From Emydura subglobosa (taxonomy: Eukaryota > Chordata > Testudines > Chelidae), in assembly GCA_007922225.1 (NCBI GenBank), contig ML679961.1:11109762-11173761 (forward strand): a stretch of DNA of 64,000 nucleotides, written 5' to 3'. Positions 23,055 to 34,574 of the stretch are shown piece by piece. The translations under genes and the position numbers were made by a program. The first letter of the stretch is position 1. The number at the start of each line of letters is the position of its first letter. Below the pieces are notes generated by a model. It was not told the DNA's origin and did no database searches. It was given only the letters and a program-made list of their open reading frames with translations.

Positions 23055-25110
23055 ATCATTTTGAAAAGCCCAAGAATCCAATCCATGCTATTATCTCATT
23101 GCGTAAGAAAGATAGGAAGTATGGCAAGAGACCACCCTGACTTAACCAGGAGATCTTAAGTGATCTAAAAGTAAAAAAAGAGTCCTACAAAAAGTGGAAA
23201 ATAGGTCAGATTACAAAGGATGAATATAAACAAATAACACAAGTATACAGGGACAAAATTAGAAAGGCCAAGGCACAAAACGAGATTAAACTAGCTAGAG
23301 ACATAAATGGTAACAAGAAAACATTCTACAAATACATTAGAAGCAAAAGGAAGACCAAGGACAGAGTAGGCCAGTTACTCAAATGAGGGGAGGGGAAATA
23401 ATAACAGAAAATGCGGAAATGGCAGAGGTGCTACATGACTTTTTTGTTTTGGTTTTCACCAAGAAGGTTGGTGGCAATTGGACGTCTAACATAGTGAATG
23501 GCAGTGAAAATGAGGCAGGATCAGAAGCTAAAATAGAGAAAGAACAAGTTAAAAATTACTTAGACAAATTAGATGTCTTCAAGTCACCAGGATCTGATGA
23601 AATGCATCCTAGAATATTCAAGGAGCTGACTGAGGAGATATCTGAGCCATTAGTGATTATCTTTGAAAAGTCTTGGAAGGCAGGAGAGATTCCAGAATAC
23701 TGGAAAAGGGCAAATATAGTGCCCATCTACAAAAAGGGAAATAAGGACAACCAGGGGAATTACAGACCAGTTTGCTTAACTTCTGTACCCGGAAAGATAA
23801 TGGAGCAAATAATTAAACAATCAATTTGCAAACATCTAGAAGATAATAAGGTAATAAGTAACAGTCAGCATAGATTTGTCAAGAACAAATCATGTCAAAC
23901 CAACCTAGTAGCTTTCTTTGACAGGGTAACAAGCCTTGTGGATAGTGGGGAGGCAGTAGATGTGGTATATCTTGACTTTAGTAAGGCTTTTGATACTGTC
24001 TCGCATGACCTTCTCGTCTCATAAACGAACTAGGGAAATACAACCTAGATGGAGCTACTATAAGATGGGTGCAAAACTGGATGGAAAACTGTTCCCAGAG
24101 AGTAGTTATCAATGGTTCACAGTCATGCTGGAAGGACATAGCGAGGTTCTGCAGGGATCAGTTCTGGGTCCAGTTCTGTTCAATATTTTCATCAATGATT
24201 TAGATAATGGCATAGAGAGTACACTTATTAAGTTTCCAGACGATACCAAGCTAGGAAGTGTTGCAAGTGCTTTGGAGGATAGGTTTATAATTCAGAATGA
24301 TCTGGACAAACTGGAGAATTTGTCTGAGGTAAATAGGATGAAATTCAATAAGGACAAAAGCGAAGTATTCCACTTAGGAAGGAACAATCAGTTGCACACG
24401 TACAAAATGGGCAATGACAGCCTAGAAAGGAGTACTGCGGAAGGGGATCTGGGGATCATAGTGGACCGCAAGCTAAATATGAGTCAACAGTGTAACGCTG
24501 TTGCAAAAAAAGCAAACATGATTCTGGGATGTATTAGTAGAAGTGTTGTAAGTAAGACACGAGTAGTAATTCTTCAGCTCTACTCCACGCTGATTAGGCC
24601 TTAACTGAAGTATTGGGTCCAGTTCTAGGTGCCACATTTCAGGAAAGATGTGGACAAATTGGAGAAAGTCCAGAGAAGAGCAACACAAATGATTAAAGGT
24701 CTAGAAAACACGACCTATGAGGCAAGACTGAAAGAACTGGGTTTGTTTAGCCTGGAGAAGAGAAGACTGAGAGGGGACATAACAACAGTTTTCAAATACA
24801 TAAAAGGTTGTTACAAGAAGGAGAGAGAAAAACTGTTCTTAACCTCTGAGGACAGGACAAGAAGCAATGGGCTTAAACTGCAGTAAGGGAGGTTTAAGTT
24901 GGACATTAGGAAATCTTCCTAACTGGCAGGGTGGTTAAGCACTGGAATAAATTGCCTAGGGAGGTTGTGGAATCTCTATCACTGGAGATTTTTAAGAGCA
25001 GGTTAGACAGACACCTGTCAGGGACGGTCTAGACAATACTTAGCCGTGAGTGCAGGGGACTGGATTAGATGATCCCTCAAGGTCCCTTCCAGCCCTATGA
25101 TTCTATGATT
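23055..25110 (+). mobile_element. CR1 LINE, longest copy in the window (ORF2 C-terminal half to 3' end)
   Basis: About 2.06 kb of CR1. Upstream of 23383 the frame reads [15 protein letters not shown], broken by stops. The open frame 23383-24024 covers the reverse transcriptase N-terminal motifs: [35 protein letters not shown] and the first catalytic aspartate in [19 protein letters not shown] frameshift near 24020 moves into the next frame (to 24604) with GSVLGPVLFNIFINDLDN. Here the usual YADD box reads FPDD (24233-24244). The thumb (KEKVQRRATQ-like KVQRRATQMIKGLE) and 3' UTR follow, ending 'cccttccagccctatgattc'. Frameshift, stops and the altered box mean it is inactive. A 5' truncation is normal for CR1. 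Confidence 0.95.
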
Positions 25111-25146
25111 TAGTGCCATCTCCAGATAGACGCAGGCCTCTGTATG

Positions 25147-25254
25147 GGCTGGATTCTGATTTTTACTGTCACTGCAGTAAATCAAGAGTAGTTCCATTGA
25201 AACCTATGGTTTTACACTGGCATAAAACTGCTGTGAGAGGAGAATCCAGCTCAG
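25147..25254. repeat. Palindromic 'ggctggattctgat' repeat
   Basis: The left arm 'gggctggattct' is mirrored by the right end 'agaatccagctc'. Between them are 'cagtaaatcaagagtagttc' and 'ttttacactggcataaaac'. It belongs to a family of short palindromic repeats also seen at 59952-60040. Confidence 0.5.
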
Positions 25255-25259
25255 TCTTT

Positions 25260-26040
25260 TGACATTATGAGAGAAACCACTCATATTTCAAATAATAATA
25301 CAATGGATAGCCTCTATTATTATACAGTGTAATAAATTCATGGAGATATATAGGCCTCATAAGATGTCTTTTAACAGGCACCGTCACACACTGTGATGCA
25401 CAGCACAGCTTTATATGTTTGTATTATAGAGATCCCCTCTTCTCCTGAGGCGCCCACTGTGCTAGGCATTGTACACATTTACACACAAAGCCACATAGAC
25501 CCACACACTGTGATGGGTTTGACAGGCCCTGCACTGAATCAGGGTGGGAGCAGAGCAATATTGGTTTAGGGAGGCCCCGTTTTTCAACAGGTGCAGGGCA
25601 CGTTCCCCGTGGAGCTGGGACAGTTCCTGGTCATCCAGGAGATGCGGGCAAGTGGCTGCATACTGCACGAGATGAGAGAACACTTGAACAAGGAAGTAAG
25701 AGATGAAGGAGGGTCTGCCAAGCAAGCAACCATGCCCTAAAATGAGGAGTTCCAGACTAGTAGGAAGTGACCCAGGGGAAGCATAACTTAGGGTGGCTCA
25801 ATAACTGAGGTGGATGCTTTGATAAACCCCTAGGGCCCTGGATTGTAATGCACTGTTGTGGGTGGGCCTGGGTCCCCCTACTTTGCCCCCACCTTCGTCC
25901 TCTGCTCCTCTGTAGTGACAGAATCTCTGAGGGAGAAACTGGAGCATGCAGGGGGCGATTGAGGCCCCTCTGGAATGATTAGGCACGCAGAAATCAAAAG
26001 ACCATGATCTGACCACTGGGCTTGCTGATCATTGGACCAT
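25260..26040. other. Stretch with no confident feature
   Basis: No gene is seen. The wording at 25425-25490 (gcccactgtgctaggcattgt) resembles the reverse complement of a SINE/L2-type 3' tail (compare 28496-28615). Confidence 0.3.
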
Positions 26041-26044
26041 CCTG

Positions 26045-26045
<1 letters not shown>

Positions 26046-26083
<38 letters not shown>
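26046..26083. repeat. (CA)n microsatellite
   Basis: A perfect ac dinucleotide run of about 38 bases, the longest in the window. Confidence 0.97.
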
Positions 26084-26086
<3 letters not shown>

Positions 26087-26207
26087 TAGGGCTCCAATTC
26101 ATGGCAAGACTTAAGCCCAGGTTTAACTAAGCATGTGCTAAAGTCCCAATAGGGATGTTTCCCTGACTTGTCCCCTAGATAGACAAATCAAAGGGTGGGA
26201 AAAATGA

Positions 26208-26265
26208 ACTATTTTTATCCTCATTTTAGAGACAGAGACCTGAGGCCCGGAGGGACCAATCTATT
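26208..26265 (+). repeat. Short MIR fragment
   Basis: 'tttttatcctcattttagag' followed by 'cagagacctgaggcccgg' resembles the MIR core, cut short. Confidence 0.35.
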
Positions 26266-26399
26266 ATTTCCCAGCCCCCTTGGAAAATGCATCAGTTGCA
26301 TTATGAGACAGCCAGAAACACATGAAATGCTTTCCTAATATTTCTTTCCCATGGGGAGGCCCGACCTGCTGTGCAGACTGAGTGGATAGCTCAAGAACC

Positions 26400-26662
26400 A
26401 CTCAGAAGATTTTCGACTAAACGAATTTTCATTGAAATGTGCTGTTTTGTTGAAGCAGAAACGTGCTGCGGAGATGTACTGATTTTGGCGGGAAGGTTTC
26501 TGCGGTCCAGGATGGACTCTCCGGTCATTTCCACAGAGAGAGAGGCAGAGACCAAAACTGAAAACTTGCCGGTTTTCCTCCAGAAAGGGACATTTTTACA
26601 CTGTTTCATGAAAACGTTCAAAATGTTTCTTTTCATGCCTCATTGGAACAAAACATTTTAAA
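26400..26662. repeat. A/T-rich interspersed repeat of unknown class
   Basis: It shares the style of 21430-21790 ('acgaattttcattgaaatg', 'gttcaaaatgtttcttttc', 'ggaacaaaacattttaaaac'). The overlapping 96-codon open frame does not look like a gene. Confidence 0.3.
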
Positions 26663-26669
26663 ACCTTGA

Positions 26670-28490
26670 AAGCTGTCCCGAAACAGAAATGCCATCCTGT
26701 GACCTACTCAAGGTGTCAGGTCCTAACACTGCAGATTCCTCACGAGAGACATGTAGTAGATGTTTCTCCACCCAGCCACAGGCAGCATGACCAGCTCCTG
26801 GACTCTGCTGCCACTGGCTCTCTCACCACGGCTAGCCCCATCCTGGCACACTGCTGCCGTGAGGACTTAGCGCTGGTCAGACCAACATCAAACTCTATGA
26901 CAAATTGCCTGAGATTAAGGCCACTGTTTTCAAAGAAGATTCAAAATGAGACACTTCAGGCATTGTTACTGAGCACCTACAACTCAGAAAGATTTGAGGC
27001 TGCCTTGGTTTCTTTTCTCACACAGCATGCTACTGCTCCTAGTTTCACCCCTTTGGCTGACCGTGCCCCAAGCCCAAATTCCTGTAGAGCCTCTTCCACA
27101 TGTTACTCTTCCAAAGGGAATCCCCTGGAATTGGTGGAGGGAAAGAGAGACAGGGGAGCTTTCAGGATGGCAACTCCTGTCCTCCTTGACCATATTCAGC
27201 ACCTTTCTTTTCATCTTTGTTGCTCCTTTGCTTCCCTTCAGGCTAGTCAGGATAAGAAAACATCATTAAGCAGATTCACGTGGAACTTCCTTTCACCCCA
27301 ACACTTTCATATCATGGAGGAAGTCCCATGTGAAATTTCAGACTGTCCAGTCAAGAGAATATCCCTTCTAATTTCATCGTGTGAGTGGAGGGTTTTGAAG
27401 AGTCTGTAACCAGGGACTCCCATGCCAAAAAACAATCTCAGACAACTCTGCAGTTTTTAGAGGGTGATCTCTAAGAGAGTTTTTCATCATTGGCACCAGA
27501 CTCTCTTTTCACAGGGAGATTTATACAGATAGGAAAAATCTCTGCCACTTCTTTTGGGAAATGCATCTCTTTCCTCAGACTTTTGGGAAAGAAGGGACAC
27601 AATACAAGATGGCATTTGTGGATGTAGTTGGGGAATTGTTTAGACTTGATTATGATCTCTGGTTGGTTACTGATCAAGAAAGGTACTGGATGGAAAACTA
27701 CAGACACTCCAGTCTCTGTTTATCCACAAAAGAGATACAACACAATCAGTCCTAATGCACCCGATATCTACTCCCCTACCCAAGTCCCTCACTACCCAAA
27801 GATCACCTCTCACGGATGGCTCAGGCTCCCTGCTAATTCAGTCCTTGGCCTCCACTGAGGTTGCAAAAATTGCCGCTAATTGCTATTGAACCTACCTATC
27901 CACAGGAATTGGACAGGGACAAGCACATCACTCGGCAGATCATTGCGGATTCCGTGTTGTTGCTGAAAATCGTCATTTTGAATCTTTTTACATGGTACGT
28001 CATAAGTAAACAATTTGTCTGATGACATCGTAACTTTTCAAATTAGGTATGATCAGGCTGAGGCTGAGATTTTTCAGAGGCGTCTAAGGAGTCAGGCACC
28101 GTAAACTCATTCATTGGAAGTCAGGTGCCTACATCCCTGAGGAATCACTGGAAAGGCCAGCTACAATCTTTGCAGATTTGTGAACCTGGCTGCACATATT
28201 TGCATCTAATATATGAACTAGCAGGATCTTTGATTTTCATTCCGGCCCGCTAGTTTCATCTGTAGGACAAATGCTCCCATCCTTGGCCTATCTGAAATGA
28301 TAAATTCTGCCATTCAGCCACTTCCCCATAGTCCCGCCCGCTGCCTTTTATTCTTATTGACACAGTTGGGTTTTCTTCTCCTTTGTGGAAGTGGCCAGTG
28401 TAATCTCAGGTGGGCTACTGACATTTCTGCAGCCCAGTGTGGGGATAAGATTAAAACTGGCCCCTGAAACTGGTATTCTTTACACCATTT
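26670..28490. other. Intronic stretch with no recognised gene
   Basis: A 247-codon plus-strand open frame (26666-27409) is the longest non-transposon frame in the window. It shows no domain, no signal or membrane pattern and low-complexity Ser/Leu/His-rich composition. I regard it as chance. Confidence 0.4.
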
Positions 28491-28495
28491 TGACT

Positions 28496-28615
28496 CTTGG
28501 GGCAGGGACTGTTTTTTGTTCCGTGTTGTACAGTACCTAGAACATTGGGTCCCTGGTCCATGGCTGGTGCGCCTAGGTGCTATCACATTTCAAATAACAA
28601 CAACAAACAATAATA
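28496..28615 (+). repeat. SINE/L2-type 3' tail with (aac)n end
   Basis: 'ggggcagggactgttttttg', 'gtacagtacctagaacattg' and 'gcctaggtgctatcac' followed by 'aacaacaacaaac' match the common vertebrate tail pattern 'gggcagggactgt...cctagcac...'. Confidence 0.5.
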
Positions 28616-28619
28616 GCAG

Positions 28620-30115
28620 CTAACCAATGGTGACAATACGTTAACTCAGCTGAATGATTATAATTTTAATACCACTTCTTTAAAGTAAGACACTTAGCAG
28701 CAGTTGAATATATGAATTGACATTTAGCACTTCTTTAAATCAGCTGCCACAAGACCATAGACAGGGTCAACATAAGGAGTCAGCTTTATCTGCGCTTTTG
28801 ATTTTCTTTAAGACTTTTATCAGAAAGGAAACAAATTTAATTAGTCCAGCTGCAAACTTACTTTGTAAATATTAATTTCACATATCACATATATTCCAAA
28901 GTCAAAGTGCAATAGATTATTTGTAAAATAGTTGCTCTTGTATAGGAAAATAGTCCCTCCTGAAATTCAGTCAGTCATGTCCTTATAGACTTAGGAACTT
29001 TAAGTCACATTGTGTCATGCTTTTGTTGATAGGCACACTACAGTATCTGAAAAAGTGCCATATTTTTCTTTTCAACATGAACAAAGTACTGAATTTAACA
29101 TACAATGCAAAGTAATAACATTTCCATTGCTAGTAAGAGCCACAAAAATCAAACCTGAATTACAATGCAACTTACAACAAGAGCAACCTTAACAACATAC
29201 CATAAATAGTAAAATTAAAATGTATTTCGGCCTCAGTAAGTAACTTCCGAAACATCTCCGCTGCTCTTTGAGCCATTTTAAATTCAAATATGGTAAACTT
29301 GAAAGAAAGCACTTAACCGTTGGGATTCCTTGAACTTGAGCAACAGTAAAGGCTTTTTCAAACCTTTCCTCCCCGTCTTTGATTTATACCCAGAAATATA
29401 TTATTATATATTCTATGTTCCAAGCCTTTTATCTCTATCACCAGCTAATGTATAGCAATCATCAATAACGCTAAGCAGTAAGTGTGACGTGAAGTTAGTC
29501 AGCACTCAGCAGGGAATGAAAATGAGCATTCCTGCTGCACTTAACATTAGGTTGTCATCTCAGTTCAACAACATAGGAAACATTCCCCCCCAACTGATAT
29601 TCTGTAGCATATATGTATTATGCAGTTGTTCATATCCATTACTGTTCTAATAAATAAGGGGAAAGAGACCATCACAAAGGAACTATTACTGTCTCTTCTA
29701 TCCTAAGTTAAGGAACAGCAAGCATAGGAAGTTAGTGCCACACATTAAATGTTTAAAACATAGGGCTAAATCTCAAGCATGGTGTATAAATACTACAGAC
29801 AACTGGGGAAACCAGCACAGAGCTAAATTATGTACCTTTCCCAACAGTGAAAACAAAAGCAAACCAACTTTTTCAGTTCTGCCTCATTTTAATATTAGTT
29901 AAAATTGTTCCCATACTAGTTGCATACTTGAAACATGAGACATTTTTGACTGCACTCATTATAAAAGAAAAAAATGAAATAAAGTGTGAGAAACATTTAA
30001 AAGCTTCAGTTACTTTTTTAAAAAAAAATAAAGATCTATAAACTGGAAAAGAACAAGAGTAGCATGTAAACTAATTGCATCCCTAAGGGTACATATGCAG
30101 TAAAAGAGCATTTAC
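28620..30115. other. Repeat-free A/T-rich stretch beside the most 5' SLC35F4 exon
   Basis: About 1.5 kb immediately 3' (in gene sense) of the exon, with no recognisable transposon. Within a window full of repeats this makes it a candidate for conserved noncoding sequence, but nothing in the sequence itself proves constraint. Confidence 0.35.
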
Positions 30116-30359
30116 CGTCCGATATAGGCGAATTTAATTCAGAAACACTGTAAGATGCTAATGGTGCCACTCTTGCTGAATGTTTCTTCATCCTTTTAAA
30201 TCGTTCTTCTAGACGTACATTCACTTTGTCTTTAGCCTCTGCATTGCTTTTGGTCCCCAGTACAATAGTAAACACTCGGCGATGGCTGGAGTCTAGTGTT
30301 ATTCTGGAGATGCTGCAGCAAGCTATGAGTACTGATTTGCTGTTTCCCTGGGAAACCAT
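30116..30359 (-). CDS. SLC35F4: SLC35F4 most 5' coding exon seen; 5' boundary uncertain
   Basis: The frame reads as protein: SVLIACCSISRITLDSSHRR, then RVFTIVLGTKSNAEAKDKV, then LEERFKRMKKHS and SYSVSELNSPISD. It ends at a good donor (tcggacg then gtaaat) with one base of a glycine codon, matching the phase of the acceptor at 5786. The chosen start is the ATG at 30359. The same frame stays open to 30416, where a TAA closes it, and the upstream residues (VLAEVKHCLSVLQ) also look protein-like but lack an in-frame ATG. A possible acceptor (gtttcccag) would instead start the exon at 30347. So this may be a first coding exon or an internal one. The basic and charged segment suggests a cytosolic N-terminus. 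The link to SLC35F4 rests on strand, phase and vague family memory. Confidence 0.7.
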
Positions 30360-31190
30360 TTGCAACACACTCAAACAATGCTTGACCTCTGCTAACACTT
30401 TTCTTTCATTCCATTGTTAAGCGCAGTAGTTAAAATATAAATATGTTAGCTAATGCTCTCCTTCAACTTTAAAGTGCTGCAACCCCTTTGGATTAAGGCA
30501 AGGGTTTCACATACAATATCTTCTCTCTGTTCACACAGCAGACAGGAGCTTTCTCAGGGCCAACTGCAAGGGAAGTCTGCAATACAATTTTCTGGTTCCT
30601 CTTACTGTGACAATATCCTACAATTAAATTAGTTGGTTTTTAATAAACTTTGAGTAATGCATCTCCTAAAGGACACTAAAATCATAAATGCCCAGGGCAA
30701 CAGAATATATAGTATCTATCCCCATCAGCTAGCTAACCTTCATATTGTAGGCAGCTTTTTAGTATTTGAGGGCCCTACAAAAATTTTCAGTCTCAGTATA
30801 TATAGGCCACGCTTGATTTAAATTCTTCCCTGCTTTCCCCGAGGCAGCTCCTACACCTTCTCCATTTCTTTAGTATTGTTCGTATTGTGGCTGTGGGAAA
30901 GTTTAGTTGAAGAAGCCAGTTTGTGTGTCTTTCTGTGGACATACAGTGGTGGCCCTAAGTATCTTGCCCACTGTCTTAGATGACTGAGGGGCTGACACCG
31001 CCATCTTTGCTCATTTGAACAGAACCACAGAACTCCATTGGGCTACTTTGGTCAGTAAAGTACTAATCAACATCTATCTAGGCTCATGCAGTGCCCATCA
31101 CCATGGCTTCAAGTCTGCCTTGGCAAGGGTGCCAGAACCAGGCTCTACACAGTATTTGCAAGTGGCTATTATTAGAATTTTAAAATAGAT

Positions 31191-31322
31191 TAATTGATTC
31201 TAAGGCCAGAAGGTAGCACTGGGATCCGACCCCCTGCATAACACAGGCCCTAGAATTTCCCCAAAATAGTTCCTGTTTGAACTAAACCCTACCTTTGCAA
31301 AAACATATTTTAAGGTATTCAA
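31191..31322. repeat. Interspersed repeat of the 'aaggccagaagg...acacaggccctagaattt' type
   Basis: 'ctaaggccagaaggtagcac', 'ccccctgcataacacaggcc' and 'tcctgtttgaactaaacc' match a phrase that recurs in turtle DNA as I remember it. The class is not known to me. Confidence 0.4.
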
Positions 31323-33372
31323 GATACTTCCTATAGTAACTATGGGAGAGTGCCAGGAAACGCTACAGGCAGGGAGGTAACTGTGCAGATTCATCTTGGG
31401 TAAAGCTGGCAATACTCTAAGGGTCACTACTAAATACCCATCATGTCCCCCATGCACTTGTGGCTTTTGTAACAACCTGGTTTGCAAAATATAGAGGGTC
31501 GTAACCACCCCACCTTTCCCCGCTACATGGGAGGAGGGCCCAGGACTGTCATGGCATGGAAGAGCTCAGGATCACTGACTGAGAATGCCACACTTTAAAC
31601 TTCCCAGGGAAGGTAGCTGGTAGAAATCACAAAGGTATTTTAGACACTTAACGAGCTACTTTGTCCAGGTGTAAAATGACTAGCCCAGTTCTGCCCCTGC
31701 TTACTCCTGCATTACCCCCTCGCTTCCATGGGGTAGCAGCTGAGGACAGAAGTGGGTGCACGGCACCCAACAACCCCGAGCAGTTCTTGGACAACTCCCG
31801 GAGATGTAGGTGCACCAAGGCAAGCTCCAACCTGGCCTCTGGGGCTTTGCGGAAGAGGACACAGGGGTCCCTTCTCCCCATCCCGCTCTTGAGTTCCCCT
31901 TGTAAAGAGTGGTGTGCTTGGGGGAGGGGGACAAGAATTGTTCCCTCCATGCACCACCGCTAAGGAGGAGCTGGGATGAGCAGGAGGCAATGGTAGCGTC
32001 GTGACCCCACAGTCAGCCCTGCACCTGGCACAGAACGGGCGGGGCACACCAGGGGAAGAAGGCTGCCCCATCCTAATAAATGCTGGTTTCTTGCTCCTGC
32101 TTGGAAGGATGATGGTGTGTAATACTCCTTTAAAAAGACACTCCTAGAAGTGTTTGAGACATCAAGGGCTGGATGGTGCCTGGGCCAGCCCCTGCCTCTC
32201 CATTTCTATCCTCCACACAGACACTGGCCACAGCTGAGCACCCTGCACTTTCCTGAGTGTGCAAGGGCTGGCCCCATTCCACAAGAACTAGAGCCCCTGC
32301 TAGGGGTGTCGAGTCTCTGCAACACTTCCTCTCTCTGATAGCATGAGCTAGCCTCAGCGGTGGGCATGTCTTTTCCACAGCGTATTACACTGCAGCATAC
32401 AATGTAAAGCTACCCGCTTTTCAGCAATTATCTGTGCTTAATAGATTTACAGTTCTGTGTGGCAACCAGTGTTCTGAAATTAAAATTTACAGTCTGTTTT
32501 TTTCCTTCCAAAGTACAAGAAGACAGCAGCCTTTATGATGGACTAATCACGTCAAAGAAATTGTCTGTTAATGCAAACATTTAACCATCCCCTAATAAAT
32601 GTCTAGTCATTCTGTATTTGCATAATATAAACACAGCATAAAGATTGTTTTAGAAAACCAATTTCTGCAAACAGGAGTTTATAATGGAGTCATTAACAAG
32701 CCTTAGCTATAGCAACACCGCTATGGGATTGTGTGAAAAGCACAGTGTGATTTCAAGCATTTCAAGCCATCTCTTTCAGACAAGAGTAATATGTTAACAC
32801 CAGACAGTGGCCAATGGTACAAGTCCTTGCAAGCAAAATTTAGAAAAATCAGCTGTAATTCAATTTACAAAACTACTGGGGAGCCATATTCCATAAATAT
32901 AAGGAACCTTCTAAACTTCCACCACAGCGGAATTTGCTTTTGGATAACAGTTAAAAGAGAATAGAAACAACAGAACAAAACTGCTACAAAAATGTTTGCA
33001 TTTGCTATTTATAACTCTAGTTGCAGATGTCAATTTGAAAAGGATCAGCATCTCTGACTGAGAAAACGTGAGCTTTGGCCATCTGTTTCTGCTCCCATTA
33101 TGAATAAGCAATGGGTTTTATACATTGGATGTACTGTTTATATAGGTGCTTTCATCCTGCTTGTGTGCTTTACATTTTTATATCTGCATTGTCACTGCCA
33201 TGGGAAGAACTAAGATCACTAGGAACAAAAGAGAGACAGGCTTTGTCTCCCTCACCCAAAGTACATTAGTTCCTGCCCTCATGTTTATGCAAGCAGCAGA
33301 GTGAGAAGATATGTATGTGTCACTCTCCCTAAATCCAACATAACTTTACCTCAACAGCCGGTGAGTTTAAGG

Positions 33373-33535
33373 CCAAGATTTTTCAGAAATGATCAGTGAT
33401 TCTGGTTGCCTCAAATAGTCGGCACCCAACTTGTGACCCCTGAAAATGGCCTGATTTTTAAAGGGTGGGTGCTCAGCCTTTCAGGCACCAAAAACTGAGG
33501 TGCCCAAAATCATCAGCCACTTTTGAAAATGTTGG
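33373..33535. repeat. 'ggcaccca...ttttgaaaatg' interspersed repeat
   Basis: 'cagaaatgatcagtgattc', 'ggtgcccaaaatcatcagcc' and 'acttttgaaaatgttggc' show partial inverted symmetry and recur at 47935-48085, 61375-61576 and 62398-62500. Confidence 0.45.
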
Positions 33536-33714
33536 CAAAATTAACAAAAGGTTTCCTTCCAGTGCTTTACGTAACCGAGGTATTTCGAATCTCTTCACTC
33601 AGGCTATCCCTGCTTGTTCTGAACACTGTAAATTACAACCTGGACAGAATTAAAGTGCTTGCTGATATAAAGTCATTGATATTTCAGATTTCAGGCAAAT
33701 AGATTCGGATATTC

Positions 33715-34246
33715 CCGTGGTTCCCAACCTTTTTCAGTGAAAGCTCCACTAGTTAGATCTAGGTAAAACATGCATCCCTACCCCCTGACGTGGTCATAAA
33801 CACATATAACCCCAATAAACACATATGATGATGATGATAATAATACCACTAAATTACATAAATAATAATAATAAATCACTCTAACCTGAGTAAGAACTAA
33901 GTCTTCCTGGAGTAGCCACCACCGCATGGACTGAGGGTAATGGAGGCGGCGGCACTGACGGGCTGGCCAGGGTTGCTCCAGGCCCCCATTGGCGCAGGGC
34001 TGCTCTGCTCCAGCCAGGTGCTTGGCTATCTTGGGAATGGGGGGCTGCTCCTCCGCTCCGGCCGGTGTGGGGCTTGGGGGAGGAGCTGCTCCACTGCTCT
34101 GGCCGGCACGAGGCTTGAGGTTGCTGCACCTGGTGGCGTGGGGTTCAGGGAGCTAAATGACCTTAATATTACTGAAGCCTCATGGACCCCCTGTAATCTT
34201 TGGCACCCCCCCAAGGGGGTCCTGCACCCCAGGTTGGCAACTCTTG
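33715..34246. mobile_element. hAT-type DNA transposon fragment, GC-rich interior
   Basis: The left end (cgtggttcccaaccttttt) and right end (aggttggcaactcttg) form imperfect hAT-type inverted repeats, and 'gaccccctgtaatctttggc' near the right end is typical wording. The interior includes gat/aat trinucleotide runs (33826-33874) and a GC-rich stretch of repeated 'ctgctccgctccggcc'-like words. No transposase frame and no clear 8-bp target duplication were found. Confidence 0.6.
33826..33874. repeat. (GAT)n/(AAT)n simple repeat
   Basis: 'gatgatgatgataataat' followed by a second 'aataataataataaat' run. Confidence 0.85.
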
Positions 34247-34384
34247 AACTAGAGCTTCAAGCCACATCTAAGAGCTATTTCCTTGCACTGCTTTATTGTA
34301 CATGGACAATCATCAGAAGGATTCACCTACCAGACATATTACATGGGGACCGAGTACTCCAGTGGTTATTGATCTAAAATTCTT

Positions 34385-34570
34385 ATATGGCCATGTCACC
34401 ATAGCATCTGCCCACTCCACAGTCATCAATGTATTGAGACAAAGGAGCAAGGAAAGACTATTACCTCCATTTTGTAGATGGAATTGAAGCACATAGAGAC
34501 TAAATGACTTGACCAAGGTTACACAGGAAGCCTGTAGCAGAGCAGAGACTGAAACATGAGCTGTAGCCAA
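34385..34570 (+). repeat. MIR/CORE-SINE
   Basis: 'ccatagcatctgcccactcc', 'cctccattttgtagatgg', 'actaaatgacttgaccaagg', 'ttacacaggaagcctgtagc' and 'agagcagagactgaaac' are in MIR order. It is 3' truncated. Confidence 0.8.
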
Positions 34571-34574
34571 TGGA

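Larger units (their letters stand above)
5787..30115 (-). other. SLC35F4 long intron of 24.3 kb
   Basis: This inferred intron has a gtaaat donor at 30115 and a tttcttctcag acceptor at 5787, phase 1 on both sides. It carries most of the transposon fragments in the left half of the window. Additional small or alternative exons inside it cannot be excluded without transcript data. Confidence 0.65.
30420..33710. other. Upstream flank or further intron of SLC35F4; no gene recognised
   Basis: Mixed sequence. The region 31500-32380 is richer in G and C with overlapping chance frames on both strands. The region 32380-33350 is A/T rich and free of recognised repeats. No promoter with convincing elements was identified just upstream of 30416; only an A/T-rich 'atatttatattttaac' on the minus strand is seen. 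Confidence 0.3.

Noticed and set aside
26666..27409. 247-codon plus-strand open frame
   Set aside because: It is the longest non-transposon frame, but it has no recognisable domain, no splice or promoter context and low-complexity composition, and both strands are open in places. Treated as chance.
31648..32071. Overlapping frames of 77-119 codons on both strands
   Set aside because: Mutually overlapping frames in a GC-rich patch, with no domain and no codon pattern favouring one of them.
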